Of a stretch of 64,000 nucleotides of DNA, positions 14,436-27,213 are shown one piece after another; position 1 is the first letter of the stretch, and each line of letters opens with the position of its first letter. This DNA is from Cryptomeria japonica (lineage: Eukaryota; Streptophyta; Pinopsida; Cupressales; Cupressaceae). The stretch is from the NCBI RefSeq assembly GCF_030272615.1, contig NC_081411.1, positions 152,137,971 to 152,201,970 on the forward strand. The letters are read 5' to 3'. The notes under the pieces were generated by a model, which made no database searches, was not told the DNA's origin, and saw only the letters and a list, made by a program, of their open reading frames with translations. The position numbers and the translations under genes are program-made.

Positions 14436-16139
14436 GAGTTAGAGATATATTAGAAAATTTGTTCTATTAGAAAGTCATTATAAATCGTCATCCTATGTAG
14501 CATCTAAATCCAATCAAATTGGTTGTTATGAGCAAGTGCTCACAAAATATGAGTAGATAAAAATTAACTTAAAACCATACAATTAAATCCTTGTAAATCT
14601 AGTGGTGAAGCACGAGGTCACAAGGTATAGTCTTCCCTTAGTCCACATGGTACCAGAGGACGTGTCGTGCCAGCGTCACCAGTCACATTAAAAAGTTTAC
14701 CCGATGCACTGTAGTTTATAGGGAGGCGCTATACCCAATTTCTGTAGTCTAAAAAATAAAATCCTTGTAAATATTCACATGGATAGTAGTAACTAAAATT
14801 TTTGGAGTTCATCATCCACGAAAAACTTAAATTTGTTTAGTACCTTCTACACCTTCTTTAGTGTATATTTCTATGTAATTTTAGATGATCATCTACAAGA
14901 AACTGTCAAATATATTTGTTATGCATTCAAAACAATAAAAAAGAAAAGGAAATTATGTAAATTGTCTATTAATCTTTGAATTTCTATTGTCCACATTTTT
15001 TACTTTCACAAATTTTAAAAAATCCATGTTCATTAATGAATGTATCATCATGTTGTTTCCTTGTATGTTATTATGATCCTCTAAGTCACATGTGGCATCT
15101 TTTGATCACCTTATCTTGGGCAATTGAAGATATTGATGTCTACGTTATTCAATTTCATGGGTAAATATTCTTAATCATTTTGTAATGTCAACCTTTTTAT
15201 CAAATTGAAGCTATTAATTGTGATCATAATTACAAGTGATTTATAATCAAGTTCAAACTAATCAAAATATCACAAGTTCGTCTAAGTCTATGAATTTTCT
15301 TGTCAACATGATAATTCATGTAAAATGATTAAAAAATCTTAGTGTCAAAAAAATACTTTGAGTTGTCAGTTTAACAAAGACCCAAGATTGTTTGAAAAGT
15401 TATCAAAAAATTTGTATATGATATTCAAAATGTGGACATGATTGTCATTGGCTTCAATATAAAATTAATCCAAGTGCAATTATAATTGTTACACAAATTT
15501 ACTTTATAATCATTTTATATTTGACACATGATCACAATTTAATCTTAGAATGCAACTTTATTTTATTTATCAAATTAAAATTATATGATTAATTAAAGCA
15601 TGTAATTAGTATAATCCAAAAATTTAAAAAATTACAATTAGAAATAAAATAATTATAATCAAGAAAGGAAAAAGATTAAATGCACAAACATATTTACTTT
15701 AATTTAATTAAAAAGATGAAAATGTATTTGTTCTTTCAAATTTGATTTATTCCTATCATAAAATACATTACATTCAAGCCTTAGAGTTCAATATATTAAA
15801 AGAAAGGTCACAAGTTCAAATCATACAGGGGGTAGGATATGTACACTTCTATTTGAAGCATAGGTATGTGCTTCTTGCATTCTGGAAGTATGAGCAGTCC
15901 CACACATTGCAAGCCATATATAGACCCAAAAATAGATTGCTTGATATAGTGGATTATAAAATAAAATTAATTAGTTAAAATTGAAAGTCTTTTACTATAA
16001 TAGAACATAATGAAATAGGAGAAAGGGGATTTCATTGGCATCTAACCTATATGATTGGAAAGAACAGAGTTGTACATTATCATGATTCAAATATAGATAG
16101 TTATTAGTATTGTCTCTAACATTTTATTTCTTGTCAAAA
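14436..16139. other. AT-rich intergenic DNA
   Basis: No protein domain recognised. Around 15,808-15,830 'ggtcacaagttcaaatcata' resembles a tRNA-type B box, a possible SINE relic. Confidence 0.5.
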
Positions 16140-16215
16140 GGCACTTGATTTAATTGACAAAGTCTATGTTGTAGACAGTTAGATGAGACTGAGTTCAAAT
16201 CTTTCCCTTCCTCTC
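16140..16215 (+). mobile_element. Possible tRNA-derived SINE head
   Basis: 'attgacaaagtctatgttg' followed 35-40 bp later by 'gactgagttcaaatctttcc' resembles A-box and B-box promoter elements of a tRNA-derived SINE. No target duplication or tail was resolved because simple repeats follow. Confidence 0.25.
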
Positions 16216-16229
16216 TATTTATGAAAGGA

Positions 16230-16320
16230 GGCCATCTCCATCTCCATCTCCACCTCCACCTCCATCACCATCACCATCACCATCGCCATTGCCATGGCCA
16301 TCTTCATCTTCATCTTCAAC
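16230..16320 (+). repeat. Compound hexanucleotide repeat (CATCTC / CACCTC / CATCAC / CATCTT)
   Basis: Consecutive 3- and 6-base units produce an apparent histidine/leucine-rich frame, best read as a microsatellite rather than a gene. Confidence 0.9.
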
Positions 16321-16716
16321 TCTATACGCTCTCACAAGTGTACCGCGAGATCAGTGTCTCAATGAGATCCCATCTCATAAAATACAACATGATTGCAGGC
16401 AGCCCCACCAGAAAGACTTGTTGAAAATATTTTAAAACCCTAAGCAAAGGCTGGAAAGATGTGTTCCATTCATATTCACCAACATCCTTCCTCTCTATGC
16501 TAGTAGAGGTGCATATGCGACATGAAATTTTAAAATATGAAATACAGAAGTTGTTAAGCATTTTTCTTTAAAATATTGTTGATCCCTCAAGGAAAATTGT
16601 AGATGATGCATTCATTGCAAATGCTTGAGACATTGTCTATTAGAGAATGCCCTGAATATTGTGAAGGTGTCCATCGTTATAGGGCATCAGTTGTAGGCAG
16701 TCTTTCAATATCCATT
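16321..16716. other. Flank of the long-LTR copia element
   Basis: Open stretches on both strands have no recognisable domain. The last five bases, CCATT (16,712-16,716), are the left target-site duplication of the copia element. Confidence 0.6.
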
Positions 16717-19256
16717 TGTTAGACACAATGCACCATTGAGAGGGGGGTGAATATGTGGTTCTCAAACTTTTTCCCTTTATCTGACTTCTGTGAGTATACC
16801 GGTTAATAGATTCTAACTCAATGAAGACTTTATCGGTTAGTGAGGAGACTAGACACAAATGCATTCACATAAAGGGACACCACATAACACCAATATGTAC
16901 GAGGAAAACCCAAGATGGGAAAAACCTCTGTGAGCAATGCTGCTGGAGTCTACTACTCCAATCCAACCTCATAATGAAACTCTGTTACAATGTTTAGGGC
17001 ACCAACCCAAGGAGCTACAACCCCTGACTTATTTATGGGCTACAACCCAAAGGAGCTACAACCCCTGCACTGAGCTACAACTCAGTGATCACAATGATAC
17101 CATCAAATACAAAAGTAGTCATACTGTTACAAGTGATTCTTGTAACCATTTCATATACCTTACTCTGCCTCTGAGACACCTTCTCTGCTACGCCGGTGCA
17201 CCTCTCTCTCTGCTATTGTATTGCTGGTAAACTCTACCGGTTCACCTTTCCTCTATTCTTCTCTACTAGATCTCCTCCTCACTTCTCTTCTCTTTACTAG
17301 TACTAAACTCTGCCGGTTCTATGTCTGCCTTCTCTGCAGCTCCCTTCACTTCTCCTCTGTCGGTATGGACACTACTGGTTGAACACTTCAACCAGATTCT
17401 CCCTCACTCTCAGTCTCTTCTCAGATACTCATTGAGCACTTCACTGATTTTATCTCACATGCAGAAGTAACACTCAATCACTTCACATTAGCACTATCAA
17501 TATCTGTGGCTTGCATATATATAGCCCGGTCTTGCTGCCAAAAGCTAATTCAAATCACAGGTAGTTTGGGTTTTCTCCACTAATCATGAGACACATCGAA
17601 TCTAATCGAATCTGATCAAATCACAAATCAGAGATGACTGCCAGCACATATCCACCATTTTTCGTGCCTTCTAGAACACGCCTTCCTATTTCAGCAACCT
17701 ACAATCAATCTGTCGGCACACCCCTTGGTCAATCACCATTAATGGCATGATGGATTGCCTCAACAACTCCGATCTACATCCAAGCAATCTGCATCAATCA
17801 GTGCATGCCACAGATATGGTCAGATCTGTTCTATCTCGAGCCATAACCCCTTTGCAATCATTCCTCGAGCTTCACAATCACCATTAATGCTGGACCAACT
17901 TCCAACTACCTCATCGACACTTTGCACCGACCTGTAAAAGTTTGCCACTTCACCTCTACGTGGGATTACTATCGGTATCCACCTTGGCACACTGTTCTAT
18001 CGGTTAATCTTAGTCACTGACCACCCACATAACCGGTACACACATACCAATCCACTGACCCTACTGACACAAATCACCTTGCCAGTTGTCCTTCCTGCCA
18101 TCTCCTTTTCTATTCTCCTAGTGTAACCCTTATGTTTGTACATAACTGCTCAACTGGTGAAACACCTCTGTGAGTATGTTCACTTACCCGCACCATAGAA
18201 ACTACGACAACTCTCCTTATCCTTCAGTTTGCTGCACTCCTCTTTATCAGGTGAGAACCTTATCTTCCTTGTCTCTTCTCTGATGTTTCACCGGTTGACA
18301 TAACATGTCAACTATCACCAATGCAGATTCTGGTAGATGTGTCTGTCGGTGGACAACATACTTTCCTTCTTGCCGGTGAGACACAATGATGACACAAATT
18401 CATCACACTCCAACTATTCTGTATCAACCTTCCTTCAACATCCTGACATCACCTTGTATATTCTTGCAGACTCACTAGCATCCTTCTTCATCAAACCAGT
18501 TCTCCTCTTAACTAGTTTGTCAAGATGACAAACACACCATCTTAACTCATTCTTCCTTCACTGTCTCGGTAGAACACCTTGTTTTCACTTGCTTATCTAG
18601 TGTGCATTTCTGATCTCATGGTTTGGAGGCTTCCTCATCTTCCACTTGTACATACGGTCTCTGCATTCAATCACCTTTCTATCTCAGGGAATCATTCTGC
18701 CGGTAAAAGTGTGACATTATCGAAGAGAGGATACATCTTCAACATGACATATGTACAAGTGGTTTTCCATATGCCATCCTGCACACAGAGGCAACATACT
18801 CTGTCAACCTATCACCTAGCCTGTGACAACTTCTTCATTCAGTTGGAGTCTTGATAGTTAACCTTACACTAGCAATCTGGTGGCCTGCTCATACTTCACC
18901 TCTAGTGTTGATGTGATCCAAATAACATTCCACCACTTCAACACAATCAATGCCCATCATGTAGTCTCTTCATTTCGATTGTATGCAACACCATATCAAC
19001 AACCCTTTTACAGAGTGGTCACTTTATTGCACCTCTAGCATACCAATACACACCAGTTCTTCCTTCTGCATGAAGATGGTCACCTGGTTGTCACCACTGA
19101 CAACACATCAATTCTTCTCCCATACCGGTCCATCTTCTATTCCAGTTGACATCAAACTCTTATGCCAACAACCTCTTGTTCAATAGTTGACATCAATGTC
19201 AGTGATATCGGTAACATCCTATACCAGTTGACATCAATGACAACACAATGCCAACA
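16717..19256 (-). repeat. 3' LTR of the long-LTR copia element
   Basis: A 2,540-bp direct repeat of 22,584-25,100. On the minus strand it starts TGTTGGCATTGTG and ends with TTCACCCCCCTCTC, GTGCATTGTG and TCTAACA. It holds many scattered substitutions relative to the other copy, so the element is not young. Confidence 0.9.
17509..17524 (-). promoter_or_regulatory. TATA box of the 3' LTR
   Basis: The minus strand reads GGGCTATATATATGCAA. The 5' LTR has GGGTTATAAATATGCAA at 23,395-23,411 in the matching position, marking the probable U3/R promoter. Confidence 0.55.
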
Positions 19257-19335
19257 ATCTCCCCCTTTGGCATTGATGTCAACACATGTAGTATCCAATA
19301 CACTATGATAACTTTCTCCCCCTTTGACAACAATG
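19257..19335 (-). promoter_or_regulatory. Double polypurine tract
   Basis: Read on the minus strand, 'tgtcaaagggggagaaag' is followed about 60 bases later by 'tgccaaagggggagat' directly before the LTR. The proximal one is the expected plus-strand primer. The same pair precedes the LTR at 12,699. Confidence 0.7.
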
Positions 19336-20647
19336 GCAAAGGACACTGTTAGGAATCTTTCTCTCCCTTTTTACCAGGTGCATCTTCCCCTATGAAGATT
19401 TTGCACAACATCATCTCAATCATCAACACTTGAGATGGAAAGATCAGGTACCAAAAAAACCATAAGAGCATACATCGGTCTCTCTCCTTCTTTCATTCAG
19501 AACCCGTTGAGGAATGAATTTCTTCTCTTGTGCATGTGGTCCTACCGGTTTGCCATACTTCTCTTACTTTCAACTGATGACCCATAGTCTGATGAACAAT
19601 TTATTTTTTTGTTCAGATTCTCTCCTGGGCAGATGGATTGTGAGTTTGATAGACAAATTGAATACTAAAAATTCTAAAAACATAATCATACCCGTATTAT
19701 TAAGCATTTGCTTGATTTGCTTCTGTGTTCAGTATATCTGATATCAATATGAAAATATGGCTCTGAACTCCCCCTGAAACACAGATCTCTGGTCTTCATT
19801 TTTCATCTGCTAGATCCTAAATGGGTAGCCCAAAAATAGAACTTTGTACTAGTGGAAGTGAGCATATACAAATGCTGATAGTCTTTCACTTCCAAGACAT
19901 CCATCACACCTATGACATCCACCATCATGACCATAATGCCAACTGCAAGTCCCATATCTAACCGATTGACTCGCAAAGATTACTGCAAATATGGTCAACT
20001 ACTAGACCACCTCTTGTCATTCAGGTCCTTTTCAATATCACCTAAGGCATAATTTCATCCATCCAGGCTACTGGAGTTACTGCAATGATCCCTCAACTCA
20101 TTGAATTACATAACCTGCAACACAGATCAATATCTGTGTTGGTAACATGTTGCTCATACTAGTGTCCCATGCCGGTCTCTTATCTCAACTGGGACACTTT
20201 ACTCTTAACCTCTATCTCCCGGTCTCAGTTACCTCTACTACCATTCATTTCACCTATAGCAGTAAACCATATTCTATGTGTAGTCAAGGTGGTAAATACA
20301 CACATACTGCCATCTCATTTCTTTCTCTTACCGACAACAACTTGTTCATCTCCTTGTCCACTTTCAACCAAGGGGTGAATGATCTGGTCAATATGTAACT
20401 CCCCTTGAGTCCTGCATCTCCTTTAATCCATAGGAGATATCACTTGTGCATTGAATGCACAATGTCGGTCCATGCTCTTATCTTCCGGCTTCTTCCTCCA
20501 TGTCTTCTTGATTTCTTTCCTTTCCACATCTGCAGTTTGGGGAGCATGGTTGACCTTCTTCTCCTCATTGGTCCTCTCTCTGTAGATAGTGCTATAGTAG
20601 TATACAACATCCATGCCAATCTCATGATTGGGGAAATTTTTAACATA
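19336..20647 (-). other. Non-coding 3' region of the long-LTR copia element
   Basis: About 1.3 kb between the end of gag and the polypurine tract, where pol would normally sit. Reading both strands shows no DSGA protease, integrase HHCC/DDE, YVDD reverse transcriptase or RNase H motif. Confidence 0.7.
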
Positions 20648-22510
20648 CTAGTTTTCTCTTCCTTTTCTGATCATGCCACTTTGGCTGGTTACCATTTTCC
20701 TTGAATTCCTTGATTGTGCAGGATCATTTCTCCTCTCGTTCCAAGTAGGTCTATACTGCTCATATCCCCTATAACTGCTCTCATACTGAGCATGATTGAT
20801 CCTCCAGTTTCCATAGGAATGCACATTCTTCTTCTTGCATTCATAACATCTATGTCCTAATCCATTGCAGTTATAACACATAATGTTTACATTTTTAGGA
20901 GCAGTGCATGGATTCTTGTTAGCGTAATCGGGAAAGGGAACATGCATGTTTCTACTATGTGAAACATTCAGCTTATATGCATTAACTCTATAGCCATCTG
21001 ATTTATTATACCTAGGAAGCACACTTTGTCTATTCGTAGACCTCATTTTACATTATTTTGCCCTATGGCCATAATCTTTACATATAAAATAATAACCGGA
21101 GAAAGAAGGCTTATTGCTTTCAAATTTATTTTGCCAAACATGAGGTGATCTTACCAGTTCGGCATCACCATTTCTACTTCTCTGGGAATGGATCCAAGGT
21201 TATCCATTCTCTACAGGTCTTCCATCAGATCCCTCCTCCTTCCATACTTGACATGATGTGTGGCCAGCAACATCTCCTTGTCTTCTACTAGTGAAAGGCC
21301 TTCCAGGCCACCTTCTCATGTTCTTTCTTTCAGTGAAGCTATCTTCTCCTATTTTCCCTTTTCCTTTCAGATCTGCATTGTTCCTCCATGCAACACCATT
21401 CTTCATCCTCAGCTTCATATCCTCACCGGTTGTAGTCAGATCTATCCTTTTCTTTGGAGCATTTCTGATAGTGAAGGTTTGATCCTTTCCATTTCCATTT
21501 GAGGAGACAAATTGAATATCTTTGTGGGAGGTCTCCTTGTTTGTAGAGCATTCACCAACAACACATCCTAATCCTCTAGTATCCTTGGAATGTTTTTGCT
21601 GATTCAACATTTTGTCCAAGACATCAGTGCTACCATCATACAGATTTCTTACCTTGAGTTTATTTTTGCAATTCTCAAGGTCTTTCCTCAGATTCCCCAT
21701 TTCCTCTTTCAACTTCTGACACTCTTTGTCCTTTGTTTCCACTTCTAGTTGGAGATCCTCACATCTTCTCTCATTATAATCAAACACCGATTTCAACTCA
21801 CTAGTCAATCCTTTTGCCTCTTCAAGTTGAGATGTCAATATGAAGATATTGTTATTTGATTCTTCAAGGCATATTCTCAATCGGCTGCATTCATCATGAA
21901 CTGAATCTTTGTAATTTTTAAAATCCTTTCTAACACTTTGCAGCTCATCTAGTGCACTTACTAGTTCACTTTCAAGATCTACTTTGGCTTCATCTTCATC
22001 ATCACTCCCAAAAACATCTTGCCGATGGGATCTGTCTGCCTTGTCACACTCTGATGTGTGCACTTCACTTTCTGTCTCTTGTGCCATGAAGAGATGAGTT
22101 TCCTCTTCATCAAAACTGCAGCAGCTGACCGATCTGCTATCAACACTTCCACATGTGTCTACTTTGTTGTTCTTCATGCTTCCACAATCCAATTCAGTAG
22201 TGCATGGCTCATTTTCATAAAGCTTCTTCAGTCTATCCCATAGACTTTTTGTCGATCTGCACTTATCCACCTATGAGGGAACATCACTAGTGAGCCCACT
22301 GAATATAGCCTTCATGGATTCTTCTTTGCACATGCATCTTCTTTCTTCTTCAGAGCCGGTGGGAGGATAGACATTCCTAGGGAGACCATTAACAACTGCC
22401 ATCCAGACATCATAACCTAGGGAGGACAGGTAGACTTCCATTCTACAACTCCAAATAAAATAGTTTGATCCATTAAACATTGGAGCAGGGATTGACATTA
22501 AACATACCAT
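20648..22510 (-). pseudogene. Copia Gag with coiled coil and two zinc knuckles, three in-frame stops
   Basis: One frame runs from an ATG at 22,510 (N-terminus MSIPAPMFNGSNYFIWSCRM, typical of copia Gag) to a stop at 20,648, about 620 codons, broken only by UAG near 22,271, UAA near 21,200 and UAA near 21,060. Order: Gag N-domain, a serine/acidic linker (about residues 80-190), a long coiled coil rich in E, K and L (about 200-310), a basic region, then two CCHC knuckles: a damaged one (YFICKDYGHRAK, first Cys lost and a stop before the last) and an intact CYNCNGLGHRCYEC near 20,880. Gag packages element RNA. This copy cannot make full-length protein without readthrough. Confidence 0.8.
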
Positions 22511-22568
22511 TGTGTCCTTAAGCTAGAATCTATCCAAGCGAGAGAAAGCTTGATAAACAAGGTACCTA

Positions 22569-22581
22569 GGCTCCGATACCA
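22569..22581 (-). promoter_or_regulatory. Primer binding site, initiator tRNA-Met type
   Basis: The minus strand reads TGGTATCGGAGCC two bases after the LTR end ACA, one base off the usual TGGTATCAGAGC. Confidence 0.8.
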
Positions 22582-22583
22582 AT

Positions 22584-25100
22584 TGTTAGACACAATGCAC
22601 CACTGAGAGGGGGGGTGAATCAGTGGTTCTCAAACTTTTTCCCTTTATCTGACTTATGTGAGTATACCGGTTAATAGATTCTAACTCAATGCAGACTTTA
22701 CCGGTTAGTGAGGAGACTAGATACAAATGCATTCACATAAAGGGACATCACATAACACCAATATGTGTGAGGAAAACCCAAGATGGGAAAAACCTCGGTG
22801 AACAATGCTTCTAGAGTCTACTGCTCCAATCCAGCCTCACAATGAAACTTTGTTACAATGTTTAGGACACCAACCCAAGGAGCTACAACCCAAAGGAGCT
22901 ACAACCCCTACTAGTTTATGAGCTACAGCCCCTGCACTGAGCTACAACTCAGTGATCACAATGATAACATCAAATACAAAATTAGTCATACTGTTACAAG
23001 TGAATCTTGTAACCATTTCATATACCTTTCTTTGTCGGTAAGACACCTTATCTGCTACACCGGTGCACCTCTCTCTTTGCTGCTGTATTTCCGGTAAACT
23101 CTACCTATTCACCTTTCCTCTATTTTGATCTACTGGATCTCCTCCTCACTACTCTGTCCTTTACCGGTACTAAAATCTATCGGTTCTATGTCTGCCTTCT
23201 CTACAACTCCCTTCACTTCTGCTCTTCCGGTATGGACACTATTGGTTTTGAAATACTACTGGTTGAACACTTCAACCCGATTCTCCCTCACTCTCAGTCT
23301 CTTCTCAGATACTCGTTGAGCACTTGACTGATTTTCTTTCACATGCAGAAGTAACACTCAATCACTTCGCAACAACACTACAATATCTTTGGCTTGCATA
23401 TTTATAACCCAGTCTTCCCACCAAAGGCTAATTCAAATCACAGGCGGTTTGGGTTTTCTCCACTGATCACGAGACACATCAAATCCAATTGAATCTGATT
23501 GGATCATAAATCAGAGATGACTAGCAGCACATATCCACCATTTTCATGCCTTCCAGAACACGCCTTCCTATTTCAGCAACCTACAATCAATCTGTCGGCA
23601 CACCCCTTGGTCAATCACCATTAATGGCATGATGGATTGCCTCAACAACTCCTATCTCATCCAGACAATCTGCATCGATCAATGCTTACCATGGATATGG
23701 TCAGATCCATTTCGTCTCGAGCTGCAACCCCTCTGCAATCATTCCTCGAGCTTCACAATCACCATTAATGCTGGACCAACTGCCAACTACCTCATTGACA
23801 CTCTGCATCGACTTGTGCAAGTTCGCCACTTCACCATTATGTGGGATTACTGTCGGTATCCACCTTGCCCCATTTCTCTATTGGTTAAGCTTAGTCACTA
23901 ACCACCCACATAACCGGTACACACATACCGGTCCACTGACCCTACCGACATAAATCACCTTGCCGGTTATCCTTCCTGCCATCTCCTTTTCTATCATCCC
24001 GGTGTAACCCTTATGTCTGTACATCACCGCTCTACAGGAAAAACACCTATGTGAGTATGTTCACTTATCGACACCATAGAAACTCCAACAACTCTCCTTA
24101 TCCTTTGGTTTGCTGCACTCCTCTTTATCAGGTGAGAACCTTATCTTCCTTGTCTCTTCTCTGATGTTTCACTAGTTTACATAACATGTCAACTATCACC
24201 AATGCAGATTCTGGTAGATGTGTTTGCTGGTGGACAACATACTTTCCTTCTTGCCGGTGAGACGCACTGATGACACCAAGTCATCACACTCCAATTGTTC
24301 TGCATCAACCTTCCTTTAGCATCCCGACATCACCTTGTATATTCCTGCAGACTCACTAGCATCCTTCTTCATAAAATCGATTCTCCTCTTAACTGGTTTG
24401 TCAAGATGACAAACACACCAGATCTTAGCTCCTTATTCTTTCTTCACTGTCCTGGTAGCACACCTTGTTTTCACTTGCTTATCCGACGTCATTTCTGATC
24501 TCATGCTCTGGAGGCTTCCTCATCTTCCACTTGTACATTCGGTCTCTACATTCAATCGCCTTTCTATCTCAGGGAATCATTATGCCAGTACAAGTGTAAC
24601 ATTGCTGAAGAGAGGATACATCTTCAACATGATATATGTACTAGTGGTTTTCCATATGTCATCTTGCACACAAAGGCAACATACTTTGTCAACCTAGCAC
24701 CTAGTCTGTGACAACTTGTTCATTCGGTGGAAGTCTTGCTACTTAATATTACACTAGCAATCCGATGGCCTACTCATACTTCACCTCCGGTGTTGATGTG
24801 ATCCAAATAACATTCCACCACTTCAGCACAATCAATGCCCATCATGTAGTCTCTTCATTTCGGTTATATGCAACACCATATCAACAACCCTTTTACAGAG
24901 TGATCAATTTACTGCACCTCTAGCATACCGGTACACATCGGGTCTTCCTTCTGCACGAAGATGGTCACCTGGTTGTCAACAATGACAACACATCAACTAT
25001 TCTCCCATACCGGTCCATCTTCTATTCCAGTTGACATCAAAATCTAATGCCAATAGCTTCTTATTCACTAGTTGACATCAATGTCAGTGATATCAGTAAC
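22584..25100 (-). repeat. 5' LTR of the long-LTR copia element, main segment
   Basis: It matches 16,717-19,256 along its length. It is interrupted at 25,100 by the young copia element; the remaining LTR pieces are 30,190-30,196 and 31,854-31,887. Confidence 0.9.
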
Positions 25101-25577
25101 TGTTGGTGTAAATAATTATTCATCATGGATATTATTACACTTACTTAAGTTTACTTAGGAAATGCATTTCATAGTAGTTTGGGTATGAGACACTTAGGTG
25201 TTTGTGCCACATTGGGATAGTGTGTGTAGGAGAAATTCCACCTTTTATGGTGTTGATCTTGTTGTTACACTCCACTCTTGTTGTTACACTCCACATTCAG
25301 TGGGTGAGCCACCTCATGTGGACTATTATATTATTTATCCTACCTACCCACACCTATTTCCTACCTACCCTTGTTTCTTATTGAGCCACATGTCATGTTT
25401 GTGTGCTCACATATCTCTAGCCTTGCCTATATAAGCAAGCTCATCTACATTGTATGTAACTATTGAATTGTGATTATTGATCATTTTCTATTGATGAGAA
25501 TACAGTTTATTCTTGTCCCATATTATGTCTCTATTTTGTACATTTCATTGAGCTCTTGATCTTGGCAAAATCACACA
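25101..25577 (+). repeat. 5' LTR of the young copia element
   Basis: Begins TGTTGGTGTAAATAATTATT and ends TCACACA. It contains two tandem 'gttgttacactccac' units and a TATA box (CCTATATAAGCAAG, about 25,426-25,439). Confidence 0.95.
25426..25439 (+). promoter_or_regulatory. LTR promoter TATA box
   Basis: CCTATATAAGCAAG lies about 140 bp before the LTR end. The same box is in the 3' LTR near 30,033. Confidence 0.7.
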
Positions 25578-25590
25578 TGGTATCAAAGCC
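25578..25590 (+). promoter_or_regulatory. Primer binding site, initiator tRNA-Met type
   Basis: TGGTATCAAAGCC abuts the LTR end directly with no spacer. Confidence 0.85.
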
Positions 25591-25936
25591 ATTGGGGCTT
25601 CATTGATTCATCTTGAAGAGGCATTATTGCGACGTCAAGAGGCAGATCTAAGGAGCAACATCTTTTGGAGGCATCCTAGACCAGGTCCGACCCCACCATT
25701 GCGTCCAGAAGGCCGTTTCCATGAATTTTGGTTATAAAGTCGGCCTATTTTGGTGAGAAAATTTTTTTCGCCAATTTTGCTATAATTGTACTGATTTTCA
25801 AATTTTTTTATTAATTTTTCAAAAAAAAAAAAATAAATTTCATTTTCTGAAAATATTTTTCAAAAATCAAAAATCAAAAAACAAAAATTCGAAAAATTTC
25901 GAAAAAAAAAAATCAAAAAAAATCAAAAAAAAAAAG

Positions 25937-26536
25937 GTGTTTTTGGGGGGTCTACAGACCCCCCCCGTGACCTGCCGTACTTGTAGGTCTGCGCCTGTCG
26001 TACCCGCAGATCGCCCTCGTTTCGCACGCCGCCGTCTCTGCCGTTCGCTGCCACACGTACCTGCTGGTCCCGTCCACCGACGCGCCACGTCCACGTCGTC
26101 GCCGCCGCCTCGTCGGCTCCTCCCGTCCTCGGTCTCTGCAAACATCACCGTCCGTCGCCCGCCGGTAGCTGCTGCCACGTCCTCCCACCTCCGCACGACG
26201 CTTCCGCCAGTGCCCAAATCCTTCGCCGCCGGCCCTTGGCTCCGACAACTCGCTTTGCCGGCGACCACCCAGACCGGAGGACCCGCGTCCGCCATGTGGC
26301 AGGCGGCCACTGGCCCGCAGGTTAAACTGCACCCTCCGTACGCTCAGTCATCCGCCACATCATCCGTACGGCCGCCACGCAAACGCCACGTGGCTCACCC
26401 AGTCAGCAGATCCGTACGGTACGATCTGCACAGTCACCTGCACAGTCATCTGCCACGTCAATTGTCCATACAGTACGGACGCCCAGTCAGCAGGGGGCGG
26501 AGTTTTTTGCGATGGTCATACAGCCGTCAAATTTAA
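25937..26536 (+). other. GC-rich island in the retroelement leader
   Basis: About 600 bases rich in G and C, with many CCACGT, CCGTC and CGCC words, stand out sharply from the AT-rich surroundings. Long frames are open here on both strands (plus 25,937-26,536; minus 25,867-26,310 and 25,952-26,332), as expected where AT-rich stop codons are scarce. The predicted proteins are low-complexity R/P/S/A and not recognised. Repeated GTACGG/CCGTAC and CACAGTCA words suggest RNA structure. Coding function is possible but not supported. Confidence 0.6.
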
Positions 26537-27213
26537 CACAGTGACTTGCTGACGTTAGCGCCACGTCAGCATTTTTCAAAAATTTGGCAGGCCCCTCTCA
26601 TTTGCATTTTTTATTTTGCAGTTCAACTTCAAATGGCCATAACTTGCTCATTTTTGCTCCTTTTTGGGTGCAATTTTTTTTGAAATGGGCTAGAATTTCA
26701 TGCTCTCCGTAGTGGTGAATTTTTTTTTTGATTTTGATGTATGGATTTTTCAAAAAATGCAGTTTTTGGTGACTGTACCTGAGTAATCCTAGTTTTTGCA
26801 ACTTCAGAGGCTTTGTTTGGGGTCATACGACCTCCTTTTTAGGTGCCGTTTTGTTTGAAAGTGCATATTTTTTTGTCTACTTTCACATGATGTTATCAGA
26901 TTGATGCCATTGTAAGTAGAAATTGTACTTTCAGATTTTGGCCATTCTTGGCTCTCTTGGTACTTTTATATTTGCTTGAATCTCAGTTAGATTCATTGTA
27001 CTATTGATTGAAGTCTCTTGTATATCATTTGAGAAGTTGTAAAATTTGCATCATAAGTCCACTTTGCCTTGTTTTGCAAGTGGCTCATTGTAATCGCACT
27101 AAGTATAAAGTGCCAAAATCATCACTTTGGGGGGGGGGGGTACTTTGATTGAGTGAATTTGGGGGGGTGTCTCTTGTGCTTTTGTGCTCTTGTGTTCATT
27201 CCTTTTTGCTGCT
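26537..27213 (+). other. Remaining leader of the young copia element
   Basis: AT-rich, non-coding, with runs of G (12 G at 27,129-27,140 and 7 G near 27,161) shortly before the coding frame. Confidence 0.6.

Noticed and set aside
16221-16424. Histidine/leucine-rich frame
   Set aside because: It is the translation of a CATCTC/CATCAC microsatellite and ends soon after the repeat.
25867-26332. Two minus-strand frames of 147 and 126 codons in the GC island
   Set aside because: They overlap each other and the plus-strand frame in different phases, and arise from the lack of AT-rich stop codons.
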